From Isoetes taiwanensis (Eukaryota > Streptophyta > Lycopodiopsida > Isoetales > Isoetaceae): a stretch of 64,000 nt of DNA. Under the pieces are notes generated by a model. That model had not been told where the DNA came from, did not search any database, and worked only from the letters and a program-made list of their open reading frames with translations. Below are positions 22,620 through 35,157 of the stretch, one piece after another. How positions within the stretch are numbered: position 1 is the first letter of the stretch; each line of letters starts with the position of its first letter. The position numbers and the translations under genes are program-made. The stretch is taken from the NCBI GenBank assembly GCA_021234155.1, contig JAJEKV010000051.1:6672761-6736760 (forward strand). Reading direction: 5' to 3'.

Positions 22620-22747
22620 CAATTTATCCCCAATAGCAGGTTTTGAGCAGTCATTGGCATATTCCTGGCATATACTGGCATATACCTGGAATATGCCATA
22701 AACCCCACATAAACAAGGGTTTGCCCCCTTAGGGGCAACCCAAAAAA
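22620..22747 (-). repeat. terminal repeat (family T), right end of element I
   Basis: Inverse orientation copy: minus strand reads TTTTTTGGGTTGCCCCTAAG, GGGGGCAAACCCTTGTTTATG, then GTATATGCCAG/GTATATGCCAGG motifs and AATGACTGCTCAAAACC. Confidence 0.8.
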
Positions 22748-23165
22748 TGTTTGGCCCCTTCGGGGCCTAGGAAAAGGTGGTGTACAAATTAGAGAAAAGG
22801 ATATGTATAGATATACAAAAATAGCCATGAAAATACTAGAATAAACAAAGAAACAATATATAACTTATAAAAAAAACAATGAAATACAGGAAAGAAATAA
22901 TAAGAAGGATATCCCGAGCAATAAGAAATAGTTTTGCAAGTTTGACATTGAAGTTTTGCGCGGACCGTATTTAAAGATTAAATCATAATCGGTCCATACA
23001 TGGTTTTCAAATTCAGAAATATAATATTTGAATATCAATGTCAAAATTCTAACATTTAAGAGAACTATTGGCATTAAAAACCACTATAGTTTACAATTTT
23101 GATACAAGAGTCATCATTGACTAACTAAGCTTCCCATTGCAAAAATCCCCTTTGTATACCAAGCC
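22748..23165. other. no gene recognised
   Basis: AT-rich; only short open frames without a domain. Confidence 0.3.
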
Positions 23166-24055
23166 TTTGCAATATATAGCACAATAACAGGGGGTTCCAA
23201 GGGGATTTGATATGGATGTATAAATCACTATCCCTGAGACCATAGACCATACCTCTAAAACATTTGAATAGGTTATTATTGAAAAAAAAAAAAGACATAG
23301 ATTCAATAGAATAAATAAGCATGTTAGTTTATTGGTTGTATTGGTTAAATGGTTTTTATTAGGATATTGAATTATTTTGGTAGAGGTTCGAGTCTCCGTA
23401 TCTCAAAATCTGAAACCTTAGGCGAACCCGTATAGAGAGGAGTCTCGATATTTCATATTCCAAAACCTTAGGCGAATCATAGGCACCCCCAGTCATAAAT
23501 GACCATAATCGAAACAAGAGGCATCCAAAAACTCCAGCATACGATCTGGGCCATACGATGGACAAATCCGACGACCGAGGTAGTCCAGGCTGCACAATAT
23601 GTAGCACAATAACAGGGGGTTCTGGGGGATTTGATATGGATGTATAAATCAGTATCTCTAAGACCATAGACCATATCTCTAAAACATTTGAATAGGTTAT
23701 TATTGGAAAAAAAAAAAAGAAAAAGAAAAGAAAAACTTAGATTCAATAAAAGAAATAAGCATGTTAGTTTGCTGGTTGCTTTGATTAAAGCATTTTTATT
23801 AGCATATTGAATTATTTAGGTAGAGGTTCGAGTCTCTGTATCTCAAAATCTGAAACCTTAGGCGAACCCACATAGAGAGGAGTCTCGATATTTCGTATTC
23901 AAAACCTTATGCGAACATGTATTCCATGTTTCAAAATCACAGGCACCTCCAGCCGTAAATGACCATAATCGAAACAGGAGGCACCCAAAAACTCCAACAT
24001 ACGATCTGGGCCATACAATGAACAGATCCGACGACTGAGGTAGTCCAGACTGCAC
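23166..24055. repeat. tandem duplication, ~430-bp unit, two copies
   Basis: Unit 1 about 23166-23597, unit 2 about 23598-24055. Both contain 'tagcacaataacagggggttc', 'ggatttgatatggatgtata', a poly-A run, 'ggtagaggttcgagtctc', 'ctcaaaatctgaaaccttag' and 'acgatctgggccatac'. Copies are close (few mismatches and small indels), so the duplication is fairly recent. It generates duplicate minus-strand open frames of no recognised function. Confidence 0.85.
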
Positions 24056-24670
24056 CTCGTTTAGAATATCTAGGACGGGAAAAAGTATCGTGTGTCATGC
24101 AGAAGCCGGTCATTGATTTCCAACAAATTAATTTTAAAATTTTAACAAAGCAAACAGTTTTAAACCAACAAGCTTTATTCAGAACTGCACATGTCAAACC
24201 CGATCACTTTGAGACATTTGAATGCGACAAGCATCTTAGATGGACTTACAAAATTTGTAGAGATTATAATAAAGGGGTGAGAATTGAAGGCTGCTTCAGA
24301 TATCATGCCGGCTCAAAACGGACACCCGAGGTAGGAGATATCTGAGATTGAAGCAACGTCAAAATTGACGGTAATCATGGAGGCCGAAATAGATGATCCC
24401 AATTCCGGGACTGAAATATACATTCTTAGAAATCTTACTACAAGGGCTTTCCAAGGCACCAGAAATCGCTCGAAACGGACACCCGAGAAGGGAGATATCT
24501 AAGATTGAAGCAGTGCCAAAACCCTAGCCCCAGTGAACTGCGCCATCACCAAATCAGCCAATCCTTTATCTAATATTCACATACAACCATACAATATCTC
24601 TTTTTTTAGCCTTTATCTAATATTTACATACAACCACAAACTCTCTCATTTAAAAAAAAAAAAAAAAAAA
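24056..24670. other. no gene; short direct repeat
   Basis: A ~40-bp block (cggacacccgag.., ggagatatctgagattgaag) occurs at about 24318-24355 and again at 24474-24505. A pure A run lies at 24652-24673. No domain-bearing frame. Confidence 0.4.
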
Positions 24671-24806
24671 AAATCAACGGCCAAGAAAAGGTGCACCCTA
24701 GAAATACTATTTAGTACAGTCAAATGAATACATCAACCAAACCATAGCAAAACCATATTGAAAAGCGTACAAGAAAACACAAAGGAAACCCCATGTTATT
24801 ATGTAA
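24671..24806 (-). repeat. dispersed repeat family C, copy 1
   Basis: Shares, in inverse orientation, about 130 bp with 56735-56885: 'aatcaacggcc', 'gtgcaccctagaaatacta', 'tttagtac', 'catcaaccaaaccatagcaa', 'aaccatatt.aaa.gcgta', 'tgttattatg'. Short elements of this kind are probably MITE or SINE remnants. Confidence 0.6.
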
Positions 24807-25414
24807 GATAAATCCCAAATGAATTTAGCATAAATCTTCGTTCTTACGGGCAAAATCAAGTTCAAATTATCAAACTTGTCAATATGACTTCAACTCTTAT
24901 TTCCACTAATGTTTCCTCATTTTGCAATGAGGTAAGCGTAAGTTAGAGAGTACAATAGATGAAAACACACTCAACATAAGTTATGGTTAAGGTTAGAATA
25001 AGTGAGGAGCAAAATGGATGTAAAAGTAAGGAGTCGGGTATTCTAGCTTTGAGAGCACCAGACTATATATAAAGACTGTATATAAAGGGGTTTCCATGGA
25101 TGGCAAGCTGTATACAAAGGGGTTTCTATTAATTGTGAGTTCTTGGCATACACCCTGCAGCAGCAGTCTATGACTGTCGGATGCTACAAAGCTGCCATGC
25201 TCATGATCACAAAATAAGAACAAGAAAAACAAACATGTACAAAGAGTGAAGGAACCGTGCGCCAAATGAGCCTCTCCAAACTTGAGATAAAACCTGAGTA
25301 CATCTGAAGAGGCTTTGGTCTAATATGCAAATCTGAGCCCTACATCTAGCTAAATCTAAGCCCTACACTTATGTTAACCTAATCATGCCAAGTGTCGTCT
25401 GCCACCACTGACAC
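24807..25414. other. no gene recognised
   Basis: Short direct repeat (TATATAAAG...GGGGTTTC) at 25064-25130. Nothing else assignable. Confidence 0.3.
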
Positions 25415-26450
25415 CTAGCATGTGCACAATAATTCAGAATATTTTCCATTTATTGCTTCAAAGTAGTTCTTGCCTAGATTTGTATTTTCCAAAAGCAATA
25501 TAACAAAGACACTGTGTATTTCTCCTTCGTTGGCATGAAACCTTCTACTTCTGCCTTGTTCATTTCTTCCATGTATTTCAAGCATTGATCTATTTTCATC
25601 TCTCAAGATCTGAGTCTCTGTTCTTCTGCCTCTTTTGACAGGTTTCTCAATAGAAATATCCTGTCTCATATTCGTGGCATTTCCTTGTATAATGTCAGTC
25701 TGCATACTGTTTGTATCATTGTCATCCTCAAAGTCACTTGTGTCATCCATAAAGCTGATCTTATCTTTTTCCTTTGCAATTTCCTTATGAGTCTCTTTAA
25801 TTTCACTGCTCTCTTGCTTTTCACTCATATTATAAGTATTGACCCTTCATCAAAGTATTATAAGTAAGATTCCCCTTCATCAAAGACAACATCTCGAGTT
25901 ACTATTATTTTTCTCTGTGCAAGATCATAAAACCTGTATGCTTTCGAGTTAGCATCATAGCCGACTAAATAGATTATATATGCTCTATCATCCAGCTTCT
26001 GTCTCAATTGTTCTGATATATGTGTATAAACAAGACAACCATAAGCTCTTAAATCATTATAACATGGTATTTTACCTGATCAAAACATTTCTGGAACTCC
26101 ACTATTTATATTTTAGGCAGTCCAGAAAATTTCAACATCGATCTTACAGCATTAAGTAGTGTCCTATTCTTCCTCTCAGCTACTCCATTTTGCTGAGGAG
26201 AATATATGCATGTCAATTGTCTCCTGATTCCACAGTTAGCACAAAAAACTTTAAATTCATATGACAAATACTCACCTCCTCTGTCTGATCTTATGCATTT
26301 GATTTTCCCCCTGTCTCCAACTGAACTTCTGCCACAAACTTTTTTAGAACTTCATATGCTTGATCTTTTGTTTTTGGGCAGTAGCATTTGGTTCTCTTGC
26401 TAAAATCATCTATAAATGTCATAAAGTACCTATTTCCTGTCATGCTTAAG
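25415..26450 (-). pseudogene. Ty1/copia polyprotein, integrase region, broken
   Basis: Minus strand from about 26450: [18 protein letters not shown], then EVLKKFVAEVQLE, 'IRSDRGGEY'-type block, YSPQQNGVAERKNRTL, NDLRAYGCLVYTHI, KLDDRA..LVGYD, SKAYRFYDL, IIVTRDVVFDE. This is the integrase catalytic core and its C-terminal extension, in copia order. Several stops and frame changes; the longest clean stretch is 137 codons (25415-25828), the acidic linker before reverse transcriptase. Reverse transcriptase and LTRs are absent. The upstream side ends at the GATA array. Confidence 0.85.
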
Positions 26451-26493
26451 ATCGACGCAGAGGAAAGCTCGAGACAAGGTCAGGGAAACGAAG

Positions 26494-27594
<1,101 letters not shown>

Positions 27595-29250
27595 ATTTTT
27601 AGAGAAAGAACCTCTAAATGGTAGAAATTGCCTTCTTATATCATGAATCTACGCGAAAACAAGGAAAATACGTGGAAAATGCGCAAAAAATATGGAAGAA
27701 ATATGCCAAGATCGGCAAAAAATCTGATATATAAATAGGAATCAAGTGTGCAATGGCCCGAAAGCAAGCAGGAACACGAGACAGATGCTTAGAAGGCTCA
27801 AGATTAGTGTAGAAGGCTCAATATTAGCACTGGTTTCCCTTTCATCTGCTTCATTTTGGCTCTTTTGCCTCCATAGCTCTTTTCTCTCCATTCCTCTTGC
27901 TTCTGTTTTCCACTCATACACGCTTGTGCTTCTCCATTTTCGTGCTTGGCTCCTTTTCTCGTTTTGTTTTTCTTAACATTTTCGTCTAGTCTTCTTGCAT
28001 TCCTTATGCTACTTCTGACTTGTTTTATCTATTGTCCTTTTATTCTTGGTACGCTCTGCATTGTTGATTTTGAGCTCTCTATCTGGTTTTGCCTACGTCT
28101 TCTTATTCTCTTTCACCTCCGTTGTTCTTGATGCATATTATGTGGTGGTTCCAGTGTTCAATACTTTAAATCATGTTTATAGGTTGTCGTATGGATCCCT
28201 TTATATTATTGTAGTGTGTGGTCAGTTGTTCCCTTTACTCTATGTCGTCATTCAGTTCCTTCTGTTCCTTCTGTTCATTGTTGTATCATTTAGTCCACTA
28301 TTCCCGTTAGCCTATCTGAGACTGCATGTTTTCTCCAGTTCACACCTTTTACTTTGTTTATCACAATTCTTCAGTTATTCATTGTTTCTATGTGTTTCAT
28401 TCATCCCAGCCCTTGCATTCTACATGCTACTTTTGCCCTTCTAGTCCCATCTAGCTCATTTCTTGTTGGCTAGGTTTTTTTCTTACCTCTGTATGCATGG
28501 TTCCGTTGTCAATTGTCTTTGACTCTGTTCTCCTCATCCTCTTGCCTCTTCATTTGGCTCCTACTCGCGTGCGCTCTGACTTCTATCACCGCATTTTCTT
28601 GCTTTCCTCCTAGTTATCCCTTTGACTTCACTTGCCCCTTGATTTATTAGTCATTAGTTTATTTGTTATGTGTTGGCATTCCTTTCGTGTTGCTCCATCC
28701 TTAGTCACCCCCTTCTTTAGTTTGCTTTGTCTTCCATCCCAATTTCTCTTTATTGGTCTCTTGCCCTTAGTGGCATTGGTTCTCCTACTCTGCTTGATCT
28801 ATGCTGCTCCTGTGTCCTTTTCCTTTTTGGCCGCTTTGTTCCATCTGGCTCTTTCACCCACTTTTTTGCTCCTTTAGCTCCATCCTTTTCATTATGTCTC
28901 GCCACTTTGATGTTGAGATAGGTTCCTCTTCTATCGGCCACTTGATTGTATCTCATGACCTATCCTATAAATGCCACAGTTCTATTGCGATAGACAATAG
29001 AACTGACATTCCTTGGATGGGGACATCCATCATCATGCCCTCCTATTTATACCCTTTTTTCCTCATTGTTCCTTATCGGCGTTCTCTTGAGCTTTCCTAC
29101 TGTTCATGCTTTGGCTCTATTCAGTTGCCCGCCCTCCCTTCCCTTCTTCCGGTGATGGGCTTGGATGGTTCTATTGCTTTGTACTCGGATAGTTGGATTT
29201 TACTTATCTTTGATTACTCATTGGTGCGGTCTTGGGACCGACATATTTGA
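27595..29250 (+). other. T/C-rich stretch with long frames, probably non-coding
   Basis: Strong strand asymmetry (plus strand rich in T and C) leaves several 60-150 codon plus-strand frames full of Leu, Phe and Ser. No recognised domain, no consistent splice structure, and the composition alone explains the frames. Confidence 0.45.
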
Positions 29251-29690
29251 TTATTCATTTATTTCCCGGCATGGCATTGTCAATTCCGAGACAATAGTTA
29301 TTATTCGTGTTTTCTTTGGTTTCTTCTAGCTTCCCTCATCTCTCTCACTAACATATATTTGGTGCTTCATTGTGGTTCTTTCCATGGGGTGGTCCAATGA
29401 CCTTTGATTTTATACAAGACTGATTTGTTCTCGGTGTGACGTTGTCGCCTCCGAGATAGTATTTGTTTATTATTCATTTTTTCCTCAGCATGGTGTTGTA
29501 GCCTCCGAGGCCATATTCATTATTCATTTTTTCTTGGCGTGGCGTTGTAGCCTCTGAGACAACACTAATCGGATGTTTTTTCCCGCGATGGTTTTTTTTT
29601 TTCCGCAGACGGTTCCCGATTGGTCGATTGTTGTTTCTTTCTCGGCATGGCCCTTGGAGCCTCCGAGTGCGATTATATTCTTGACATTTG
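29251..29690 (+). repeat. degenerate tandem repeat with CTCGG/CCGAG arms
   Basis: Five to six ~60-75-bp units with the core TCGGCATGGCGTTGTAGCCT followed by CCGAG, separated by 'ttattattcatttttt' spacers (about 29270, 29430, 29490, 29550, 29650). Each core can pair CTCGG with CCGAG as a small hairpin. Confidence 0.6.
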
Positions 29691-29827
29691 CATTTGGCAC
29701 GCTTGAAACTTCTAACTTTCTAAAGGGCCATTCTCTTTGGCAGATTTTCCATTGTAGGTCCTTTCTTGCAGTTCCCTTAGAAGCTCTCTTCTCAACGAAT
29801 GTATGCTAGCGGTACTTTGCGAGAGTG

Positions 29828-29914
29828 TTGGCGACCGTTTCTCATTAGGGTTTTTCTCGAAAACCCGAAAGGGCAGGATTTTTCATCCCGGTGAGAAGCG
29901 GTCACCAGTTTTCT
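29828..29914. repeat. 15-bp inverted repeat, ~55-nt loop
   Basis: GGCGACCGTTTCTCA at 29830-29844 faces TGAGAAGCGGTCACC at about 29900-29914 (two mismatches). The loop contains two smaller repeats of a CGAAAACCC/ATCCCGG type. Function unknown. Confidence 0.5.
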
Positions 29915-31295
29915 TACCAGTGCATAGTCCAAGTAGCGGAAGAAATCATCCTTTATCTGGCACTCTGTAATTCCATCTTGCTCTCGATAATTGTCTAGTT
30001 TTAGAGCACGTCCAATTTTCAAGTTTTTCGAATTTTTTACCTCCTATTAAGGGGATCAATGTGTACACAAAGATTTTATAAAAGCTCAATGAGAACACCA
30101 CTTTACTTCCACTTGATTGTACCGCAGGACCCATCCTAGGAATGCTCTTGAGTATGCAAGTACATATATAAGTCTTCCACATTCCGCCGATGACTGTGAG
30201 GGCATTATGTGGCACAATCTCGGCCCTTTGGTTCTAGAAAGTTCTAGATACTTCTAGAATGCTCTGGAATATTCTAGATGCTCATGGACAAGCACCTCAG
30301 TCCATAGTGTTTTCTTTTTTCTTTTTTCTTTTTTTTTTTATAATTTTGCAAAGAGGCACAATAGAATATTATAAAGTTATCTTGTACGTCCTCGTCCAAC
30401 AACCCCTAGCTACCCTGATTGATGACTTTGATCATGTCATGTGGCAACATCTTGGCCTTTCGTTTCTCGCGACACATGGCATAACAAGGTGAATCATTGC
30501 AACCCTTCAATTGGAGCAAAAAAAAAAAAGTTTTCTGTTGGTGGCAAGATCCATTGTAGGGCAGCAACTACGTCAAAAATTCCGGAGCTCTATGCAATCC
30601 GACCATTGCAAGAATAGGAGGTGCTTGCACAAGAAGCCCAATTCGATATGTAAAACAACAGAAATTCCCTCCAGCTCAATTCTTCATTCCCACATGCCAG
30701 ATTTAAATTGCAATGCTGAATTTTTAAATTTCTATGGCCAATCGAGTTGTCCACATCTTCATAATTCAGAATTGAAGCTTGATTTCACTTCTATTACTTC
30801 ACCAGGATCTATCTAAGCTTAGCAACTCTTAGATCTGAAGTAATAGGGCCCTTTAAGCTGTCGAATCCTTTTTCGGGTCAGATTACTCCGGCCGATGATA
30901 TATAGAATTCTTGGGATTCTAAAATCTGAATCCTTGAAACCCCTCGGTAGACAAATGCACGTTTTGAACAACAAAAATATTTTTGATCAACATTTTTGTT
31001 TCTTCTTGGGCAAAAATTTTTCAAAGGAAAGATAAGAAATGGTATCTTTTTGGGCTTCACTGTAGTGATGGGCATGTCTGCCCTGCCACCATAGCCACAT
31101 TAGACCTATTTCTTCTCTCAAAGCATAATTTGGGTTCATCAAATCTACTGGCAGAATCATGTTCGTCAATTGCTGGTGACTTTTAAACTCTTGATTTCTG
31201 ATTAACCGATTACTTTGTCATTAAGTAGTGATATGTATAGATATTAAATATATTCTCCCAAATAAAGTACATATATATAGCTCATATATAGGTCC
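29915..31295. other. no gene recognised
   Basis: Includes a cluster of TTCTAGAA-like pentamers (30232-30285), long T runs at 30307-30340 and short frames without domains. No splice-consistent gene model. Confidence 0.35.
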
Positions 31296-31430
31296 TTTTT
31301 TGGGTTGCCTCTAGGGGGGCAAACCCTCGTTTATGTGGGTTTGTGGGATATACTGAGTATATGCTGGAATATACTCAGTATATGTTGATGACTGCTAAAA
31401 ACCCTTTGTTCCCTGTAAATGCACGGTCAG
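31296..31430 (+). repeat. terminal repeat (family T), left end of element II
   Basis: TTTTTTGGGTTGCCTCTAGG, GGGGCAAACCCTCGTTTATG, motifs GTATATGCTGG and AGTATATGTTG, then ATGACTGCTAAAAACC and CTGTAAATGCACGG. Confidence 0.8.
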
Positions 31431-31636
31431 TTGTGTTGTGGATCAAGGATGTTCTGGACCGGGTAACTGGAACACAGATTTTTTATTCAAATCTTCTCCT
31501 TTAGTAACAGGGATTTGGGCTTGTTTATGACCTGAAATGGAGCAAATATGATAAAGAAGCGGCGCTTTGTGATGGTGCCGCCTCAGAGCCCTACGGCTAT
31601 GAGCCTGGTGAAGGATTTGTTGAAACTAATACAGGT

Positions 31637-33225
31637 ATGAAAACCCAATTATTTCCTTCTTCTTTTTCAAGTCGCACCTGTTTCTCCAATGCCTTGCTGC
31701 ACAACCTTGCTCCTCAATCAGAATTTCAAGAGCTTTGCAGAAGCACCAGCTTTTCCAAGCCTTCAAAAGAGTTTTGTTTGCGCTGTGATTTCACAGTAAA
31801 GTGGCCACAGATTTTGAAGTTAGGAAAGTCTTTTACAGTTGCTTGTGTGCTTAGGGAGGATGCAGCAGAGCAACGGATGCAGAATTGAAAGGATAGATTC
31901 AAGGAGCATAGTATATTGTTTTCCAATTTGGTAGCGAGAAGGAAAGACCTTATTTTATGACTAGGGAATGGAGTTCTAAGGACATTGGATATGTTTCCTT
32001 CCTGGGGGGCATGCATTTGCTTTGCCTTCTAGTGCCATTTACCTTCTCTTGGGGTGCCATTTAGTTGTATGCGATTACAGGATTGTTGGGCATTACGCTT
32101 CCATATCATAGAAACTTTTCACACAAAAGCTTCAAAATTTCGAAATGGTTGGAGTACACATTTGCCTATTGCGGGGCTCAGCCCTGTGATGATAGTAGTG
32201 AAGTTCTTTTCTGGCATTCTATATTAGGTACAAATGATACTATTCTAGGTTCACTATTCCAGGTTCCTGATCTTCTATCTTTATTTTTTTTCTAACACAC
32301 ACTGTGAGAAGGAGCCTGTGATTGTCATTCAAGTAAATTGTATACTTCCCTTACTGATGTTCTGTGCTATTGCCAGTTTTCTATCCAAGGTCTTTATGTT
32401 TGGTTTTCATCTTCAAATTGCACATGTCTAAATCATCTATTATGTCAGGGAGACCCAATAGAATGGGTAAGTGCTATCAGTATCACCACCAATACTATGA
32501 CACAGCTTTGGATGCATATACTCCACTAGAAGGCTTTTGGCACAGCCATATGGGCTGGCTACTTGATGACAAGGCTACGAGCGATTGGGTAATTGTGATG
32601 TGTTTCACTAATACTTCTTTCTTACTTTAAATATTTCAAGTCTCTGGACTTCTCTTTCCATGTGCTTCGCTTCTTTCTGATTGTTGTCATGGTTATGACA
32701 GGTTGGGGCTAGAAATAATATAAGTGACATGGCGACATATCCATTCTATAAGTTTATTCAGAGAACATATCTTCTGCATCCTATTTTGTTGGGTTGGGTA
32801 TTTCCATATACTATTTGAGAAATGGTGTGTTGTTTTGTTCAATCCATTAAACAGTTGAAGTTTTTTGCACTAACACATCTTTTTATAGGCAGTGCGGGCT
32901 GTGTGGGTCTACCACATAACTTGGGCAGTAAATTCTGCTGCACATGTATGGGGAGCGATTTATCTAGAAATAACTAGTAGGTTTATAGATTATAATGTCA
33001 CAAGAGACTCATGGATGGCACAATAAAAAAAAAGGGGTTAATTGGCACATCATTTGGAATAGGAGACATTTAAATTTTCTTATCTAAGAAAACCATAAGA
33101 TTTAACCATGTGATGCATGTGGGTGGCTTTGCTTGCTTTTGGGGAAGGATGGCACAACAACCATCATGCAATTGAGTACTCTGCAAGACATGGTTTAGAG
33201 TCTTTGGCGACTTCATCCAACATGG
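31637..33225 (+). pseudogene. ADS-type delta-9 acyl desaturase, broken
   Basis: Plant ADS/FAD5-type membrane desaturases put a cis double bond into acyl chains using a di-iron site held by three His boxes. Here a Ser-rich leader (ATG 31637) is followed, after a frame change, by RPYFMTREWSSKDIGY, HLLCLLVPFTFSWGA, a TAG, then LLGITLPYHRNFSHKSF (box 1). After an intron (about 32200-32448) comes GDPIEWVS, a frameshift and QYHHQYYD (box 2, first His lost), then PLEGFWHSHMGWLLDD. Later exons: PFYKFIQRTYLLHP, AVWVYHITWAVNSAAHVWG, and [20 protein letters not shown] (box 3, about 33128-33200). Stop, frameshifts and the damaged box 2 make it a pseudogene. Confidence 0.9.
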
Positions 33226-33238
33226 TATATGATATGCT

Positions 33239-33527
33239 TATTCTTTGTTAAAATGAAAAATTTGGCTTCCAATTTGATGTTGGAATCTATAAAATCACAA
33301 TCTAAAGTGGAAATAGATGGTGCACACTTCCAGCATTCTTCCAGGATATTACATTCAAAACAGTACATTGAAGAACTTGAAACTGTAAGTTTTATGGTAA
33401 GCTATGTTCTTGTGTTTAGTCTACTACTGTAATTTTATGATAAATGTGCAGGTTGTGGATGTTCCCAATCTTAGCGGGGAAGACATTGGAGGCCTAGATA
33501 ATGTTAAGAAAGAACTTAGCGCATAGG
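33239..33527 (+). pseudogene. CDC48 AAA-ATPase gene fragment
   Basis: Two exon-like pieces. 33239-33384 ends HSKQYIEELET before gtaagt and resembles the end of the first ATPase domain (HFQ...). 33452-33510 encodes VVDVPNLSGEDIGGLDNVKK, the highly conserved start of the second ATPase domain (consensus VVEVPNV.W.DIGGL..VK), then a stop. The Walker motifs are outside. CDC48 is the ubiquitin-dependent segregase; this piece cannot encode it. Confidence 0.75.
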
Positions 33528-33589
33528 TGGACTCGGAGAACAGATCTGGCTACTTTATGTACAGAAACAACTCTTCAGTGCAAGTGAGA

Positions 33590-34527
33590 AAAGATGGATG
33601 TTATTGACCTCCAGGATGGGCTAGGGTTTCTCATAAACACCGTCAGCATGGTTTTCCAAAATGTAAGCAACGATGATTTGGTATTTGATTGCCTTAATGT
33701 TCACCATGAAGATGTTAGAGACATTATCTATCACATAGTTTATGAATGCACCAAACAAAACGACCGTGAACTATGCAGACGGATCTAGATCTCGATGTGT
33801 ATAATGGACTTGATTCTTTTGTAGTTTTGCCTGACCCCATTATTTCGCTATTTTCCTTATGTGGAAGAATGGCAGAAGCAAATCATGCACTTGCGAGAGT
33901 CTCAAACCCAAGTCTATATGGAATTATTGATATCTATGCAAATTTTGTTGAAGGACAGATATAATGCAATGCATAGTGCTGGTAAGATGCCAAACAGATT
34001 TACTTTCTTAAGCATCCTAACATTATGTTGCAACACAGTTGCCATAGAACCTGCCAACACGCCAGAAAAATTCATGAGCAGATTCTTGCCTATAGGCCTC
34101 AATCAAATGTTGTGGTGGAAAATTGTCTTGTTGACATGTATGGCAAGTGTGGTCGATTGGTTGAAGCACATTGAACTTTGGATAGCTTGCCAAACCAAAA
34201 TGTATTCTCTTGGGGTGCCATGATTCAAAACGTGTTGATCATGAAGAGAGCCGCCTTGCTCTAGAGTATTTTGAAGTCATGCAGCAAGACGGCATAGAGC
34301 CATATAAGTTCACATTCGCTAGCATCTTAAAAGCCTATGGTAGCATAAGTGCCTTAACTCAAGGTACATACTTTAATTGTCAAATTCTGAAAGCTAATCT
34401 TCAATGTAATATGATCGTGGGAAATAGCCTTGTAGATATGTATTCTAAATATGGTAGTTTGAAAGAGGCACATAGAATTTTTATCATATTGCCAAAACGG
34501 GATGTTATTGAATTCAATGATTGCTAG
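33590..34527 (+). pseudogene. PLS-type PPR gene fragment, decayed
   Basis: PPR signatures in shifting frames: GKMPNRFTFLSILTLCC, LVDMYGKCG-like (about 34130), NVFSWGAMI-like (about 34205), GIEPYKFTFASILKAYGS, IVGNSLVDMYSKYGSLKEAH, LPKRDVIEF. The last 105 codons (34210-34527) are clean. Same family and same position relative to a terminal repeat as the 18-19.5 kb pseudogene. Confidence 0.8.
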
Positions 34528-34946
34528 CTATAGATGTGTGTTACATACTAATTTCATTCTAAACATGTAAACCAATAAATAGATGTCAAAAGCATTGAAA
34601 ACGATTCAGACATTTTTTAGCAAACGAGATATTAAAACTACTTTTGCCTAAGAAAGAGAATTGAAGGTTTCTTTCCAACGTTATAACAAATCTATACCAT
34701 TAAATTTAAGGGCTACATAATGTCCTCCCTCGAGGCGTTATGGCCATGTGGTTGTGAGAAGGTGCATATTATTCCAGATAAGGTAAGCTCAAAGGTCTGG
34801 ATTCTTGATATAGCTATAGAGCTTGTCGTGAGAGGGCATAGATTATGAAAAACAAAGTAAGCCCAAAAGGCTCTGGTAGCTCAAAAGGATCCGAATTCTT
34901 GATATAGTTGTAGAACCAATGATGTATTAAAGCAAAACAAAAGGAA
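34528..34946. other. no gene recognised
   Basis: AT-rich spacer between the PPR pseudogene and repeat B. Confidence 0.3.
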
Positions 34947-35045
34947 CAAGGTGTTGCGCACGGAGGGTTGCCCTCCATGGCCGGAGGGTAAAGTGGCTTA
35001 AATCATACTTCAAAGTCATGTTTTCACAATCAATCAAAATTTCTA
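34947..35045 (+). repeat. dispersed repeat family B, copy 2
   Basis: CAAGGTGTTGCGCACGGAGG, GTTGCCCTCCATGGCCGGAG, GGTAAAGTGGCTTAAATCAT, then 'ttttcacaatcaatcaaaat'. Abuts the 3' side of the DET1 fragment. Confidence 0.75.
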
Positions 35046-35157
35046 CCAACCAATCCAAACAGTTATTCCAAATGAAGAATGATATGCTCGTAGGATGCAA
35101 ACTACATAAAAAAACATAAAAGTACAAAGTTTGTGAGTTACCTGGTTTAATCTTGAA

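Larger units (their letters stand above)
16533..22747. mobile_element. composite element I: inverted repeats with gene fragments
   Basis: Bounded by inverted ~130-bp repeats (16533-16662 and 22620-22747) beginning TTTTTGGGTTGCCCC. Inside are exons of an unknown gene and a PPR pseudogene reading rightwards, and an ABCG transporter fragment plus an unknown first exon reading leftwards. Two shorter plus-orientation copies of the terminus sit at 19847 and 20194, so the interval may be several nested insertions rather than one element. No transposase was found and no target-site duplication is evident at the outer ends. Confidence 0.5.

Noticed and set aside
27746-29250. Series of Leu/Phe/Ser-rich plus-strand frames that look like membrane proteins
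   Set aside because: Explained by the T/C-rich strand; no shared domain, no plausible splice model.
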